From Dactylorhiza incarnata (Eukaryota; Streptophyta; Magnoliopsida; Asparagales; Orchidaceae): a DNA stretch of 64,000 nt. The translations under genes and the position numbers were made by a program. Below the pieces are notes generated by a model. It was not told the DNA's origin. It searched no databases and worked only from the letters and a program-made list of their open reading frames with translations. The stretch's first letter is position 1, and each line of letters opens with the position of its first letter. Shown one piece after another: positions 43,576-55,250 of the stretch. The stretch lies in NCBI GenBank assembly GCA_033032865.1, contig JAWHQI010000503.1:124001-188000 (forward strand), written 5' to 3'.

Positions 43576-45696
43576 TTAATTTCCCTTAGGAACCCAAAAG
43601 GATTTGGGTCCTAGGTTTCTGGTTAGATCAACACCACTCGGAGTGTTAACATTGCAAGGGGTCATACTTACATTGTTAACCCGTGGAGTCTTGACGTTCC
43701 TGGGGTTAAACCAGCAATCTATGGCGAAGTGACCAATCTTGCCACAGCACCAACAATCAAATCGATTGTATCTTCTCTTGTTCTCCTGTTTTAACTTATG
43801 AACGGGGAGTTTAACAGGAGCAATATTCTTAGAAGTAGAAGCCTCATGGTTGCAACACACACATGACTCCTTCTTATCTTCATGAGATTTAGCAACAATT
43901 GATTTAATCTTTGGTGCTTTCTTAACAACTGATCCATGTACAAATGAACCATAATCCTTGGGGATTACTTTTTCATAAGGTGCCTTGAAAGCAGTTGTTT
44001 CGAAGCATCGGGGACGGGTTTGATTTTGGTCAACCTTGCCCTTACCTTTAACAGCTCTTTTCTTAGAAGCCTTACTACTTTCAGCCTTATGACCAAGGCC
44101 ACTAACCTTCGCAAGAGCAGAAAATCTTTCAATGATTGGAAGAATAGTTTTTGGTTTGGAGAAGCTTTCAACTATCTTCCTTTCCACCACTAACTTTTCT
44201 TCTAATTCATTTATAAACTTCTCCTTAAGATTTAATAATTCAGTAGAGCTTTGAAGTTCATCTTTCAAGATTTGGACTTCATCTTTGAGAGGAGTTAATT
44301 TTTCAATTTCCTCCCTCAAATCTGATTCCATCGTCTTGAGAGATTTAATCTCATTTGCTTGAGATTTGACTACCTTGCGGCATTTGTCAAATCCTTCCAA
44401 AACGGCTTTGTACTGAGTCATTAAATCTGAATCTACCTCTGAAGAATAGCCTTTATTTGCATTGGAGTCAGTTTCAGATGCAGAAAGAGGAGTGTGCGAG
44501 TTTACCTTCCCTTTGTATGAGGAGACGCTTCCTTCCTCATCTGAATGTGCCATAAGCCCAAAATAGGCTTCTTCATCTGAGCTTGACTTCCCTGAGTCAC
44601 TGTCACTAAGAGTCTTGGTCTTCTTCGCTAAGAAGCTCTTTTCTTCTTTCATTTTCCCCTTGAAGGATTTCTTCTTTTTGTATGGACATTCCGTACTTAT
44701 ATGCCCTGGCTTATTACAACAATAACAGACAATATCAGTCGAAACATGTTTATTCAGTTTGGTTGTATACCCGTCGTTGCTGTGTTCTTTCTTGTGATGT
44801 TCATCATCACGCCTTGACCTTCTTTGGCTCCTTTTTCTGAGCAATTTCTTGAATTTCTTGGCGAGTGAAGAGAACTCTCCATCGGACATGTCTGAGCTTG
44901 AAGAACAATCCACCGACTCATCGTCTTCATCTGACGGTTGTGTCTTTTCAAATAATCTAGCTTTACCTCTTCTTGACTCTTTGGCCTTCAGTGCCACAGA
45001 GTTCTCCCTTCCAGAAGTGGAGCATCCTTCTTCTTCAGCTTTTCTAATACTCAGCTTTAGTTCATGTGAGAGAAGCTTGCCAAACAATATTTGTGGCTCC
45101 ATCGTAGCCAACTTTCCGAATTCCCGGATAGCAATAGCCTTGGTATCCCATTCTTTCGTTAGGGATCTCAAGAACTTGTCATTTAGTTCTCCAACGGTGA
45201 ATTCCCGATCATAGTTCTTAAGACCGTTGACGATCTTAAAGAACTTCTCATAAGTATCAGAAATGGAGTCTCTTGGATCTTGCTTGAATGCTTCGTATTC
45301 TTGGTTCAGCAACGATCTTCGGTCATCCCTCACTTCTTCAGTACCTTCCATAAGAACAACTATGGAGTCCCACATTTCCTTGGCTGACTTGCAGTGTATA
45401 AGATTTTGTAGCATTGAATCGTCCACTGCACCAGCAATAATGTTCTTTGCCTTCTTGTCCAAGATGACGAGGGCAATCTCATCTTTGTCTAGCTCCAACA
45501 TTTTCTTGGGAATCATAATAGCTGAATTTATTGACGATGACTTCATAGGAACATGGGGACCTTCCTCTACTATCTGAAAAATTCTTGGGTCGGTGGCTTC
45601 TATGTAGAACTTCATTCTTTCCTTCCACATAGGGAAATTCTCCTTAGAACAGACGAGCATCTTAGCAGAATCCTTGGATTTTTCCATATCAGACAA
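43576..45696 (-). CDS. Sirevirus-type Gag, intact copy (706 aa)
   Basis: Full-length open frame from MSDMEKSKDSAKML to FWVPKGN, stop. Order: N-terminal UBN2-like Gag (NFPMWKERMKFYIEATD at about 20, KEMWDSIVVLMEGTEEV at about 105), a Lys/Ser-rich linker, zinc knuckle CYCCNKPGHISTEC near residue 322, acidic Ser-rich stretch, coiled coil (about 425-505), basic region, second knuckle CWCCGKIGHFAIDC near residue 647. In full Sireviruses the protease would follow the GPKSFWVPKG-like segment; here a stop and noncoding DNA follow. Gag would form the particle and bind element RNA; replication would need enzymes from an autonomous relative. This is the only long retrotransposon ORF in the window with no visible damage. 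Confidence 0.88.
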   Translation of the reverse strand: MSDMEKSKDSAKMLVCSKENFPMWKERMKFYIEATDPRIFQIVEEGPHVPMKSSSINSAIMIPKKMLELDKDEIALVILDKKAKNIIAGAVDDSMLQNLIHCKSAKEMWDSIVVLMEGTEEVRDDRRSLLNQEYEAFKQDPRDSISDTYEKFFKIVNGLKNYDREFTVGELNDKFLRSLTKEWDTKAIAIREFGKLATMEPQILFGKLLSHELKLSIRKAEEEGCSTSGRENSVALKAKESRRGKARLFEKTQPSDEDDESVDCSSSSDMSDGEFSSLAKKFKKLLRKRSQRRSRRDDEHHKKEHSNDGYTTKLNKHVSTDIVCYCCNKPGHISTECPYKKKKSFKGKMKEEKSFLAKKTKTLSDSDSGKSSSDEEAYFGLMAHSDEEGSVSSYKGKVNSHTPLSASETDSNANKGYSSEVDSDLMTQYKAVLEGFDKCRKVVKSQANEIKSLKTMESDLREEIEKLTPLKDEVQILKDELQSSTELLNLKEKFINELEEKLVVERKIVESFSKPKTILPIIERFSALAKVSGLGHKAESSKASKKRAVKGKGKVDQNQTRPRCFETTAFKAPYEKVIPKDYGSFVHGSVVKKAPKIKSIVAKSHEDKKESCVCCNHEASTSKNIAPVKLPVHKLKQENKRRYNRFDCWCCGKIGHFAIDCWFNPRNVKTPRVNNVSMTPCNVNTPSGVDLTRNLGPKSFWVPKGN

Positions 45697-45757
45697 ACTT
45701 GCTCTTGCAACTAGATTTAAGGATCTTGTTCAAGGTGTTAACCTTTTAACGAACAAC

Positions 45758-45773
45758 CTAGCTCTGATACCAA
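45758..45773 (-). promoter_or_regulatory. Primer binding site (tRNA-iMet), first unit
   Basis: The minus strand reads TTGGTATCAGAGCTAG just after the LTR 2 end. The second unit has the same site at 49925-49940. Confidence 0.88.
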
Positions 45774-45774
45774 T

Positions 45775-47246
45775 TAAAAGTATCTAGTTGCGGCCTAAAT
45801 CACCTAGAGGGGGGGGGGGGGGTGAATAGGTGGATTCTATGTCTTTTCGCGGAATTAAAAACTTAGAAATAAAAGAATATGGAATCCAAAAGAGCACAGC
45901 ACAACACAGAGAATTATAGTGGTTCCCCGATCTTGGGTAGTTCACTTTCCCTCCTCGCCTACCTAGCACTCCAAGGCTAGATTCGGCTACTTCACCAAAC
46001 TCGGATCAATCAAATCCTACTACTCGGAGTACAAAACTCCTACAAGCTCGGAGAACAAACTCTCCTACAAACTCGGAAGGAAAACTTCCTACAAACTCGG
46101 AGACAATGCTCCTACAACTCGGAGTATAACTCCTACAACTTGGAAGCAAGCTTCCTACAAAAATATTGTAAAGAAATCTTACAAAATCTTTGATTGAGAA
46201 ACAATCTACTTAGGAAATCTTGGAGGAGTCCTTTTCTTCATATCTGATCTGAGAAGGCCCTTTGATTAAATCGAAAAGATCTTCAATATTGAGAGCAGCA
46301 ACTTGATCAAAGGCCTTCTTATCTGAGAAATCTTTAGCAACACTGAAGAACGAGTCTTGAGCGGCGCACAAGTTAGATCTCAGAAAACTTTTCCAGCGAG
46401 AGAGGAAGAAGACGTCTGGGTTCTTCTTTTTTCTCTTCTTAACAATCGAGAGATATCTTGTATTTGCCCTAAAAGAGAAGACTATTTATAGGGAAATCTC
46501 CAACGGCTCGGGCGACAGACAAGGAGGGGTCGCCACGTGTACTGTACATGTCGGCCAACCCTAATTTTGGAAAACGAAACTGAAATTTGAAATCCGTCTG
46601 TTCGTCATTCGTCGAGACTTCACGTGAACATTCGACGAATTGACTTAGCCACAGAAAAACACTGAACAACCCGTGAAAAACACCTTCTGTTTTCATATGT
46701 CGGGATTCATCGGGAGTTCACGAGAACATTCGACGAATGGACTTAGCTGCAGATTTTTCTTCACAAGACTGTCTTTTTGACTTCTGTCTGGATTCGTTGA
46801 GATTCGTCGGGAGTTCACGTGACATCTCGACGAATTGACTTAGCCACAGAAATTTCTTCTTCAGACTGGAAATTTGGTTTCTGTCTGGATTCGTCGAGAT
46901 TCGTCGGGAGTTCACGTGACATCTCGACGAATTGACTCAGCAAAAATTTCTTTTCTTTTCCTGAAAACCTGCTCCACTCCTCAAGCTTGAAAACCTTCAG
47001 TTATGAGTATATGAAGTACACCCCCAAAGAGAGATTACACATGGACCAACACTTTGTTCTACACAATGAGGGATTACACTATTTAGAACTGTGTTTGGTG
47101 ATCCATTGCAACCTGACTTTGGTGTGCACTTAGCATTAAGACCTGCAAACACATAACTAGAGAACAACATCAAATACATCTCAATTCAACTTAGTTCACA
47201 GGAACACTTCTTCAAATCAAGGTAATTGTAGCTACAATACCCAACA
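45775..47246 (-). repeat. LTR 2, shared middle LTR (1472 bp)
   Basis: Highly similar to LTR 1 and LTR 3. Its G run at 45809-45822 is longer than in LTR 1. The terminal TGAAAG (plus strand) has mutated to TAAAAG at 45775, which would impair the CA terminus on the minus strand. Confidence 0.92.
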
Positions 47247-47742
47247 ATCTCCCCCTATTTGAAGAAGTCAGAACCTATGTACTGAGTTGAATTGCACTTA
47301 AATAAATATATATCAAATAGATAAGGAGAGTTAAAAACTTAACTTTTTCAACTTTCTCTCCCTTTCAACTTTGTCTTTCAACTTTGCCAATTCTAACTTT
47401 GCCAATTCCTCCCAACATCAAACTCTCTTGCAAATTCAACTTCTCTCCCCCTTTCCGACTACTTCAGATAGGGAAGAAAAAGCATGAGAGCTCAAGGCTC
47501 CCCCTCAGCAACTGCATAGGAGTACACATTTGGGAGTATATGTAGAATCAGCTCCCCCTCAATCTTTTCTCCCCCTTAGTCTTATCTCCCCCTTAGAGTT
47601 TCAGTGTCTGGACTGATTTCCTAAGCTTTTCAGCAACCATACTATATTTCTTCTATGTTCTGGTCATGTACCATGAACATCCACTTGTCCAAATGCCTGA
47701 TTAGAGTTTTGGTTGGCCTTTGGACATACCTGCAAACACAGA

Positions 47743-49863
47743 TTAATTTCCCTTAGGAACCCAAAAGGATTTGGGTCCTAGGTTTCTGGTTAGATCAACA
47801 CCACTCGGAGTGTTAACATTGCAAGGGGTCATACTTACATTGTTAACCCGTGGAGTCTTGACGTTCTTGGGGTTAAACCAGCAATCTATGGCGAAGTGAC
47901 CAATCTTGCCACAACACCAACAATCAAATCGATTGTATCTTCTCTTGTTCTCCTGTTTTAACTTGTGAACGGGGAGTTTAGCAGGAGCAATATTCTTAGA
48001 AGTAGAAGCCTCATGGTTGCAACACACACATGACTCCTTCTTCTCTTCATGAGATTTAGCAACAATTGATTTAATCTTTGGTGCTTTCTTAACAACTGAT
48101 CCATGTACAAATGAACCATAATCCTTGGGGATTACTTTTTCATAAGGTGCCTTGAAAGCAGTTGTTTCGAAGCATCGGGGACGGGTTTGATTTTGGTCAA
48201 CCTTGCCCTTACCTTTAACAGCTCTTTTCTTAGAAGCCTTACTACTTTCAGCCTTATGACCAAGGCCACTAACCTTCGCAGGAGCAGAAAATCTTTCAAT
48301 GATTGGAAGAATAGTTTTTGGTTTGGAGAAGCTTTCAACTATCTTCCTTTCCACCACTAACTTTTCTTCTAATTCATTTATAAACTTCTCCTTAAGATTT
48401 AATAATTCAGTAGAGCTTTGAAGTTCATCTTTCAAGATTTGGACTTCATCTTTGAGAGGAGTTAATTTTTCAATTTCCTCCCTCAAATCTGATTCCATCG
48501 TCTTGAGAGATTTAATCTCATTTGCTTGAGATTTGACTACCTTGCGGCATTTGTCAAATCCTTCCAAAACGGCTTTGTACTGAGTCATTAAATCTGAATC
48601 TACCTCTGAAGAATAGCCTTCATTTGCATTGGAGTCAGTTTCAGATGCAGAAAGAGGAGTGTGCGAGTTTACCTTCCCTTTGTATGAGGAGACGCTTCCT
48701 TCCTCATCTGAATGTGCCATAAGCCCAAAATAGGCTTCTTCATCTGAGCTTGACTTCCCTGAGTCACTGTCACTAAGAGTCTTGGTCTTCTTTGCTAAGA
48801 AGCTCTTTTCTTCTTTCCTTTTCCCCTTGAAGGATTTCTTCTTTTTGTATGGACATTCCGTACTTATATGCCCTGACTTATTACAACAATAACAGACAAT
48901 ATCAGTCGAAACATGTTTATTCGGTTTGGTTGTATACCTGTCGTTGCTGTGTTCTTTCTTGTGATGTTCATCATCACGCCTTGACCTTCTTTGGCTCCTT
49001 TTTCTGAGCAATTTCTTGAATTTCTTGGCGAGTGAAGAGAACTCTCCATCGGACATGTCTGAGCTTGAAGAACAATCCACCGACTCATCGTCTTCATCTG
49101 ACGGTTGTGTCTTTTCAAATGATCTAGCTTTACCTCTTCTTGACTCTTTGGCCTTCAGTGCCACAGAGTTCTCCCTTCCAGAAGTGGAGCATCCTTCTTC
49201 TTCAGCTTTTCTAATACTCAGCTTTAGTTCATGTGAGAGAAGCTTGCCAAACAATATTTGTGGCTCCATCGTAGCCAACTTTCCGAATTACCGGATAGCA
49301 ATAGCCTTGGTATCCCATTCTTTCGTTAGGGATCTCAAGAACTTGTCATTTAGTTCTCCAACGGTGAATTCCCGATCATAGTTCTTAAGACCGTTGACGA
49401 TCTTAAAGAACTTCTCATAAGTATCAGAAATGGAGTCTCTTGGATCTTGCTTGAATGCTTCGTATTCTTGGTTCAGCAACGATCTTCGGTCATCCCTCAC
49501 TTCTTCAGTACCTTCCATAAGAACAACTATGGAGTCCCACATTTCCTTGGTAGACTTGCAGTGTATAAGATTTTGTAGCATTGAATCGTCCACTGCACCA
49601 GCAATAATGTTCTTTGCCTTCTTGTCCAAGATGACGAGGGCAATCTCATCTTTGTCTAGCTCCAACATTTTCTTGGGAATCATAATAGCTGAATTTATTG
49701 ACAATGGCTTCATAGGAACATGGGGACCTTCCTCTACTATCTGAAAAATTCTTGGGTCGGTGGCTTCCATGTAGAACTTCATTCTTTCCTTCCACATAGG
49801 GAAATTCTCCTTAGAACAGACGAGCATCTTAGCAGAATCCTTGGATTTTTCCATATCAGACAA
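47743..49863 (-). pseudogene. Sirevirus-type Gag, second copy with one nonsense mutation
   Basis: Same length and domains as the copy at 43576-45696, with a few substitutions (for example KPGHISTEC to KSGHISTEC). A GAA-to-TAA change at 49287 (AIREFGK becomes AIR, stop, FGK) splits it after residue 191. No frameshift was seen. An internal restart at 49278 would lose the first third of Gag. Confidence 0.9.
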
Positions 49864-49941
49864 ACTTGCTCTTGCAACTAGATTTAAAGATCTTGTTCAA
49901 GGTGTTAACCTTTTAACGAACAACCTAGCTCTGATACCAAT

Positions 49942-51392
49942 TGAAAGTATCTAGTTGCGGCCTAAATCACCTAGAGGGGGGGGGGGGGGGGGGTGAATAG
50001 GTGGATTCTATGTTTTTTCGCGGAATTAAAAACTTAGAAATAAAAGCACATGGAATCCAAAAGAGCTGAGCACAACACAGAGAATTATAGTGGTTCCCCG
50101 ATCTTGGGTAGTCCACTTTCCCTCCTCGCCTACCTAGCACTCCAAGGCTAGATTCGGCTACTTCACCAAACTCGGATCAATCAAATCCTACTACTCGGAG
50201 TACACAACTCCTACAAGCTCGGAGAACAAACTCTCCTACAAACTCGGAGACAACGCTCCTACAACTCGGAGTATAACTCCTACAACTTGGAAGCAAGCTT
50301 CCTACAAGAATATTGTAAAGAAATCTTACAAAATCTTTGATTGAGAAACAATCTACTTAGGAACTCTTGCAGGAGTCATTTTCTTCAGATCTGATCTGAG
50401 AAGGCCCTTTGATTAAATCGAAAAGATATTCAACATTGAAAGTAGCAACTTGATCAAAGGCCTTCTTATCTGAGAAATCTTTAGCAGCACTGAAGAACGA
50501 GTCTTGAGTGGCGCACAAGTTAGATCTCAGAAAACTTTTCCAGCGAGAGAGGAAGAAGACGGCTGGGTTCTTCTTTTTCTCTTCTTAACAATCGAGAGAT
50601 ATCTTGTATTTGCCCTAAAATAGAAGACTATTTATAGGGAAATCTCCAACGGCTCGGGCGACAGACAAGGAGGGGTCGCCACGTGTACTGTACATGTCGG
50701 CCAACCCTAATTTTGGAAAACGAAACTGAAATTTGAAATCCGTCTGTCCGTCATTCGTCGAGACTTCACGTGAACATTCGACGAATTGACTTAGCCACAG
50801 AAAAACACTGAATAACCCGTGAAAAACACCTTCTGTTTTCATTCGTCGGGATTCGTCAGGAGTTCACAAGAACATTCGACGAATGGGCTTAGCTGCAGAT
50901 TTTTCTTCACAAGACTGTCTTTTTGACTTCTGTCTGGATTCGTCGAGATTCGTCGGGAGTTCACGTGACATCTCGACGAATTGACTTAGCCACAGAAATT
51001 TCTTCTTCAGACTGGAAATTTCGTTTCTGTCTGGATTCGTCGAGATTCGTCGGGAGTTCACGTGACATCTCGACGAATTGACTCAGCAAAAATTTCTTTT
51101 CTTTTCCTGAAAACCTGCTCCACTCCTCAAGCTTGAAAACCATCAGTTATGAGTATATGAAGTACACCCCCAAAGAGAGATTACACATGGACCAACACTT
51201 TGTTCTACACAATGAGGGATTACACTGTTTAGAACTGTGTTTGGTGATCCATTGCAACCTGACTTTGGTGTGCACTTAGCATTAAGACCTGCAAACACAT
51301 AACTAGAGAACAACATCAAATACATCTCAATTCAACTTAGTTCACAGGAACACTTCTTCAAATCAAGGTAATTGTAGCTACAATACCCAACA
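49942..51392 (-). repeat. LTR 3 (1451 bp)
   Basis: Same family as LTR 1 and LTR 2, with a G run of about 18 at 49977-49993 and a 21-bp deletion among the CTCGGA/TCCTAC repeats near 50240. It has the proper TGAAAG terminus. The outer side is TSD GTTTG. Confidence 0.92.
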
Positions 51393-51397
51393 GTTTG

Positions 51398-51728
51398 CTC
51401 ATGCCAGTTGTGAGCTTTCCACTTGGTGTCGGAACCAGAGGTTCGTGGCTCGGGTGAGCTTCCTGCTCGACGCAGGGGGGGGAGGCTTCAGAGATCGCCA
51501 CTCAGTTAGGGCGTAGAGAAACCTTTGTTCGCTCTTACCATTGGGGGAAGATGGACCGAAGTCCACTCTTACCTGTGGGCGTAGAGGGACCGTAGTCCGC
51601 TCTTAGCAATGGGCATAGAGGGACCGGAGTCCGCTCTTACCAGGGGTGTAGAGGGACCGGAGTCCACTCTTACCAATGTGCGCAGAGGGACTATAGTCCA
51701 CTCTAACCCATGAGCATAGAGGGATCAG
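51398..51728. repeat. Middle part of the split tandem array
   Basis: One 126-bp unit (GTGAGCTTTCCACTTGGTG at 51410) then five or six 40-bp units (GTAGAGGGACCGGAGTCC and CTCTTACC). It continues the array at 40889-41612. Confidence 0.88.
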
Positions 51729-52996
51729 AGTGAAATTTTTCGAATCTTTATGAAGCGAGCATGAGTTAGACAACTTAGAGATCACAAGCCAAACAACCAG
51801 AAGCAAATGGAGGCAAACAAGTAATCTTTATTGATAGCAGTACTTCAATTACAAGGCAAGGCATGCTTGGCGAGACATGATTTCGCCAGCACAAACACCA
51901 AAGAGAAAATTACAAAGTTGAAGATAACTTGAGACCGCTCAGACCGCGCGACCTCCCTGTGACTTGAGCAAGCTGCCAAACCGCAGCGACCTACCGATCA
52001 CAGAACACCACCAAACCGCACTCCTTCTTCCGAACTCCTGATTCTCCCGAACTCCAGCACCACAACTCCAAGCCGCAGACCACCCGAACACTTTCAGAGG
52101 AAGAGGTGATCGCCGCTGCCCACACTATCCGCAGAAGCTGCACAAGAAGTGTTCAATCAGTAGACCGCCCGGTCAGACAAATAGAGACCGCAGGAAAGAA
52201 GAGAACTCGGCTTACACTTGGTGTGTCTTGATTATTGCTGCCGATGGGTCCTATTTATAGGCGTGAGACCTGATCCAGTCACCACCCTATGAGATAGGAT
52301 CACCACCCTCCAGACCGCGCGACCTGACCGGTCATACTGTGCGATCAGCAACAGTACTCCTGCTCTATTTTGGTGAACTCGCCAGCTCCAAGATCAACCA
52401 TGAGAGACCGCCACTCTCACAACAGATCACGACTCCAAAGGAGATCGCTAGACCGCCCGAAGCTGTTCACCCTCTGTGTTCGTCCGAGACCGCGAACACA
52501 GCCAGTTCGCTAACAGACCGCGAACTCCTGTATGCATGCTGGTCTCCACCTGAGACCGCGAACAACGTCCAGCTTGCATACTAGTCTCCTCCTGAGACCG
52601 CAACCTGAGACCGCGCGACTAAGACCCTTAGTCTGCGAACACCACCAGAAAGCCCGATCAACCACCAGACCGCATTCTGGAGAAACCTGGGACAAGCTGT
52701 GCGATCACACCAGACCGCCACAGCCTTGAAGACAACCCGCCACGCGGTCACACACAGACCGCGCGCACCTGAAGACGATCAACCCGCCACGCGGTCAGAG
52801 ACAGACCGCGCGGCCTCCACCTTCAGCCGCCTTGGACCAGATACCAGCGATCAAGCCAGGAGACCGCAGCTAGGCCAAGACAAGCCAGACCGCAGAGGCA
52901 GACCACCAAGTCGTGCGGTCACACCAGACCGCCCGACCTCCTCCCAGACCGCCCAGGTCCAAAAGTCTCCAAACTTCCACTTCAACAATTTCAACA
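51729..52996 (-). repeat. 3' LTR (1268 bp) with GACCGC motif cluster
   Basis: On the minus strand it runs TGTTGAAATTGTTGAAG to AAATTTCAC. GACCGC or GCGGTC occurs dozens of times between 51930 and 52950, often as AGACCGCGCGACC or ACCGCCCGGTC. CTATTTATAGGC near 52251 contains the likely TATA box. Confidence 0.9.
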
Positions 52997-55250
52997 CTCC
53001 CACTTGAAGTGGGAAGTTGAAATCAGCCCCAGTAGGCTCCTTAGCCGTGTGAACGGCCCCTTTGCCAGCGCCTTTGTGAAGATGTCCGCGACATTGTCCG
53101 CACTCCGCACATGCTCGACCGAAAGAGAACCCTCCAGCACCTTCTCCTGTATGAAGTGGTGCTCGATCTCGATATGCTTGGTCCTCGCGTGACAAACTGG
53201 ATTGGTAACCAGTTTGAGAGCACTCTCGTTGTCACCGCGTAGTAGAGTCGTCTCCCGAACCTCCTTGTGGACGTCTCCCACCAACCTCCTAAGCCAGATG
53301 GCTTCCTGAGCTGCCAAGGCCGAAGCCTTGTATTCCGCTTTCGTGGTGGAGACCGAGACGGAATCCTGCTTTTTGCTGCACCATGATATAGCTGTAGGGC
53401 CCGCCATGAAGACGAATCCAGACGTCGACTTCCGATCATCTGAATCTCCCTCGTAATCAACATCCATGAACCTGTGCACCTCGAAGCCCGCATCCCTTCT
53501 GTACAGGAGACCCATGTCCGAGGTCGCCTTGACATACTTCAGAATGTTCTTGGCTGCTAGCAGATGAGGTACCCGTGGCTCTGCCATATATCGACTCACT
53601 CTGCCAACTGCATATGCAATATCCAGCCTCGTGATCGTCAGATAGATCAGGCTCCCAACCAGAGCTCGGAACACCAATGGATCTTGCATAATCCTCCCCT
53701 CATCCTTGCGAAGTTTTGTGGACTTCTCCAGAGGTGTGGAAGTGCACTTCCCTTCCTTCATGCTGAATCGCTCCACGATCCGCTCCGCATAACCGGCCTA
53801 GGTTACCAGCACTCCACCTTCCTTCCTCTGCACCTCGAGTCCAAGGAAGTGGTGAAGCTCAGCTAAGTCATTCATCTCGAACCTGATAGACAGCTCGGCC
53901 TGAAGTTGTGCTACCTCCTCCTTCGAGTTCCCCGTCAAGATCATATCGTCGACGTATAGCAGCACAATGACTTGAAGCTCCCCGCTCTTCTTGATGAACA
54001 AGCTTGAGTCTGAGTCTGAAGCACCAAAACCACAGAATAGGAGATATTCTGCAATCTTCCCGTACCACGCCCTGGGCGCTTGCTTCAACCCATACAGGGC
54101 CTTCTTCAACTTGCAGACATGCTCCGGAAAATCTTCAGACACAAAGCCTGGTGGCTGGACCATGAAGATATCCTTGTCAATCTCTCCGTACAAGAAAGCA
54201 TTCTTGACGTCGAGCTGCCAAATCTCCCATCCACTGAAAGCCGCCAAGGCAATAATGAGCCGAACTGAAGTCATTTTTGCCACCGGACTGAATGTCTCCT
54301 CGTAGTCCTCACCATATTGCTGCGAGAACCCCCGAGCTACAAGGCGATCCTTGTACCGCTCGATGCTGTCGTCAGCCTTCTTCTTAAGCTTGTAGACCCA
54401 CTTGCATGTAACAGGAGTGGTGCCCTTGGGCTTGGGCACAAGAGACCAGGTCTCATTCTTCTCAAGAGCTGCCATCTCTTCTTGCATTGCAACATCCCAC
54501 TCCTTCACACCTCTGGCCTTCTCAAAACTCGATGGCTCCCTCTCATCCAAGGGACCAGCGAAGAAACATGAGACGAAGCTCACTGCGTTTCCTCCTGTAT
54601 AACGATCAGGTGCGATGATCGCTCGCTTCGACCTCCTCAGCTCCTTCCCCTGAACCGCATTATCTTCAGCTGCTTCTTCCCTAGATCCCCTTCCAGACGT
54701 GCTAGGAGCATCGCCCCCCCTGATCCCTGAACCAGAAGCCCCCATCTCGGAACTAGAAGAAGATGGACCACCTGGTGACACAGGTAGATCCACCTGAAGA
54801 TCCTCCACAGCTTTTTCTGGCACCTCCACCCTGCTCTCTGGTAGCTCCACATCAGAAGACCCCTTGTACGTAGCTCCTTTCTTTTGCTCATCGTATCCCA
54901 TGAAGACTAGCTTCCTTGCTTTCGCATCTAGCTTCGTCCAAAGAGCATCTGGAACATGGACGTAGCAGGTGGATCCAAACACCCTAAGGTGTGCTACGCT
55001 TGGCATCTCCTTGAACATCATCTCATGCGGAGTCAACATGTTGATGAGACTTAAAGGCATCATGTTGATGACGTAGGCAGCATAAGACATTCCCTCCGCC
55101 CAGAAGGACTTTGGGATACTCTTGGCATGCAGCCAACACTTGCAGGTCTCCATCAGATGACGGATCTTCCGTTCTGCAACTCCGTTCTGCAGTGGAGTAT
55201 GTGCACAAGTGAGCTCTCTCCGGATGCCTTCCTCCTGCAAAAAGTAGAGA
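52991..55250 (-). pseudogene. copia integrase (C-terminal), RT and RNase H
   Basis: Integrase resumes after a frameshift near 55245: EGIRRELTCAHTP, with catalytic Glu in LQNGVAERKIRH. RT has CKWVYKLKKKADDS, WQLDVKNAFLYGEIDKDIF, KKALYGLKQAPRAWYGKI and an intact catalytic LLYVDDMILTGN. A TAG near 53797 (LVT, stop, AGYAERIV) separates RNase H: GSLIYLTITRLDIAYAVGR, DVDYEGDSDDRKSTSGFVF, RGDNESALKLV and ARTKHIEIEHHFIQEKV, ending KWEC, stop at 52991. Better preserved than the sister copy: integrase Glu and RT YVDD are intact here. Confidence 0.9.

Larger units (their letters stand above)
41608..51397 (-). mobile_element. Sirevirus-like, gag-only triple-LTR array, TSD GTTTG
   Basis: The order is LTR (41613-43079), internal (43080-45774), LTR (45775-47246), internal (47247-49941), LTR (49942-51392), all minus strand. 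The whole is flanked by GTTTG at 41608-41612 and 51393-51397. Both internal regions are 2695 bp and nearly identical, with one gag each and no protease, integrase or RT. LTR starts TGTTGGGTATTG on the minus strand, multiple CTCCCCCTTA tracts (repeated polypurine tracts) and a coiled-coil Gag with two zinc knuckles are Sirevirus hallmarks. Gag-only LTR elements of this kind are known in plants as TR-GAG elements. The double unit is best explained by recombination between copies. Confidence 0.9.

Noticed and set aside
44849..45577. Plus-strand ORFs of 104-121 codons opposite gag (also 49016-49744)
   Set aside because: Shadows of the Gag frame; Ser-rich antisense of Lys/Glu codons.
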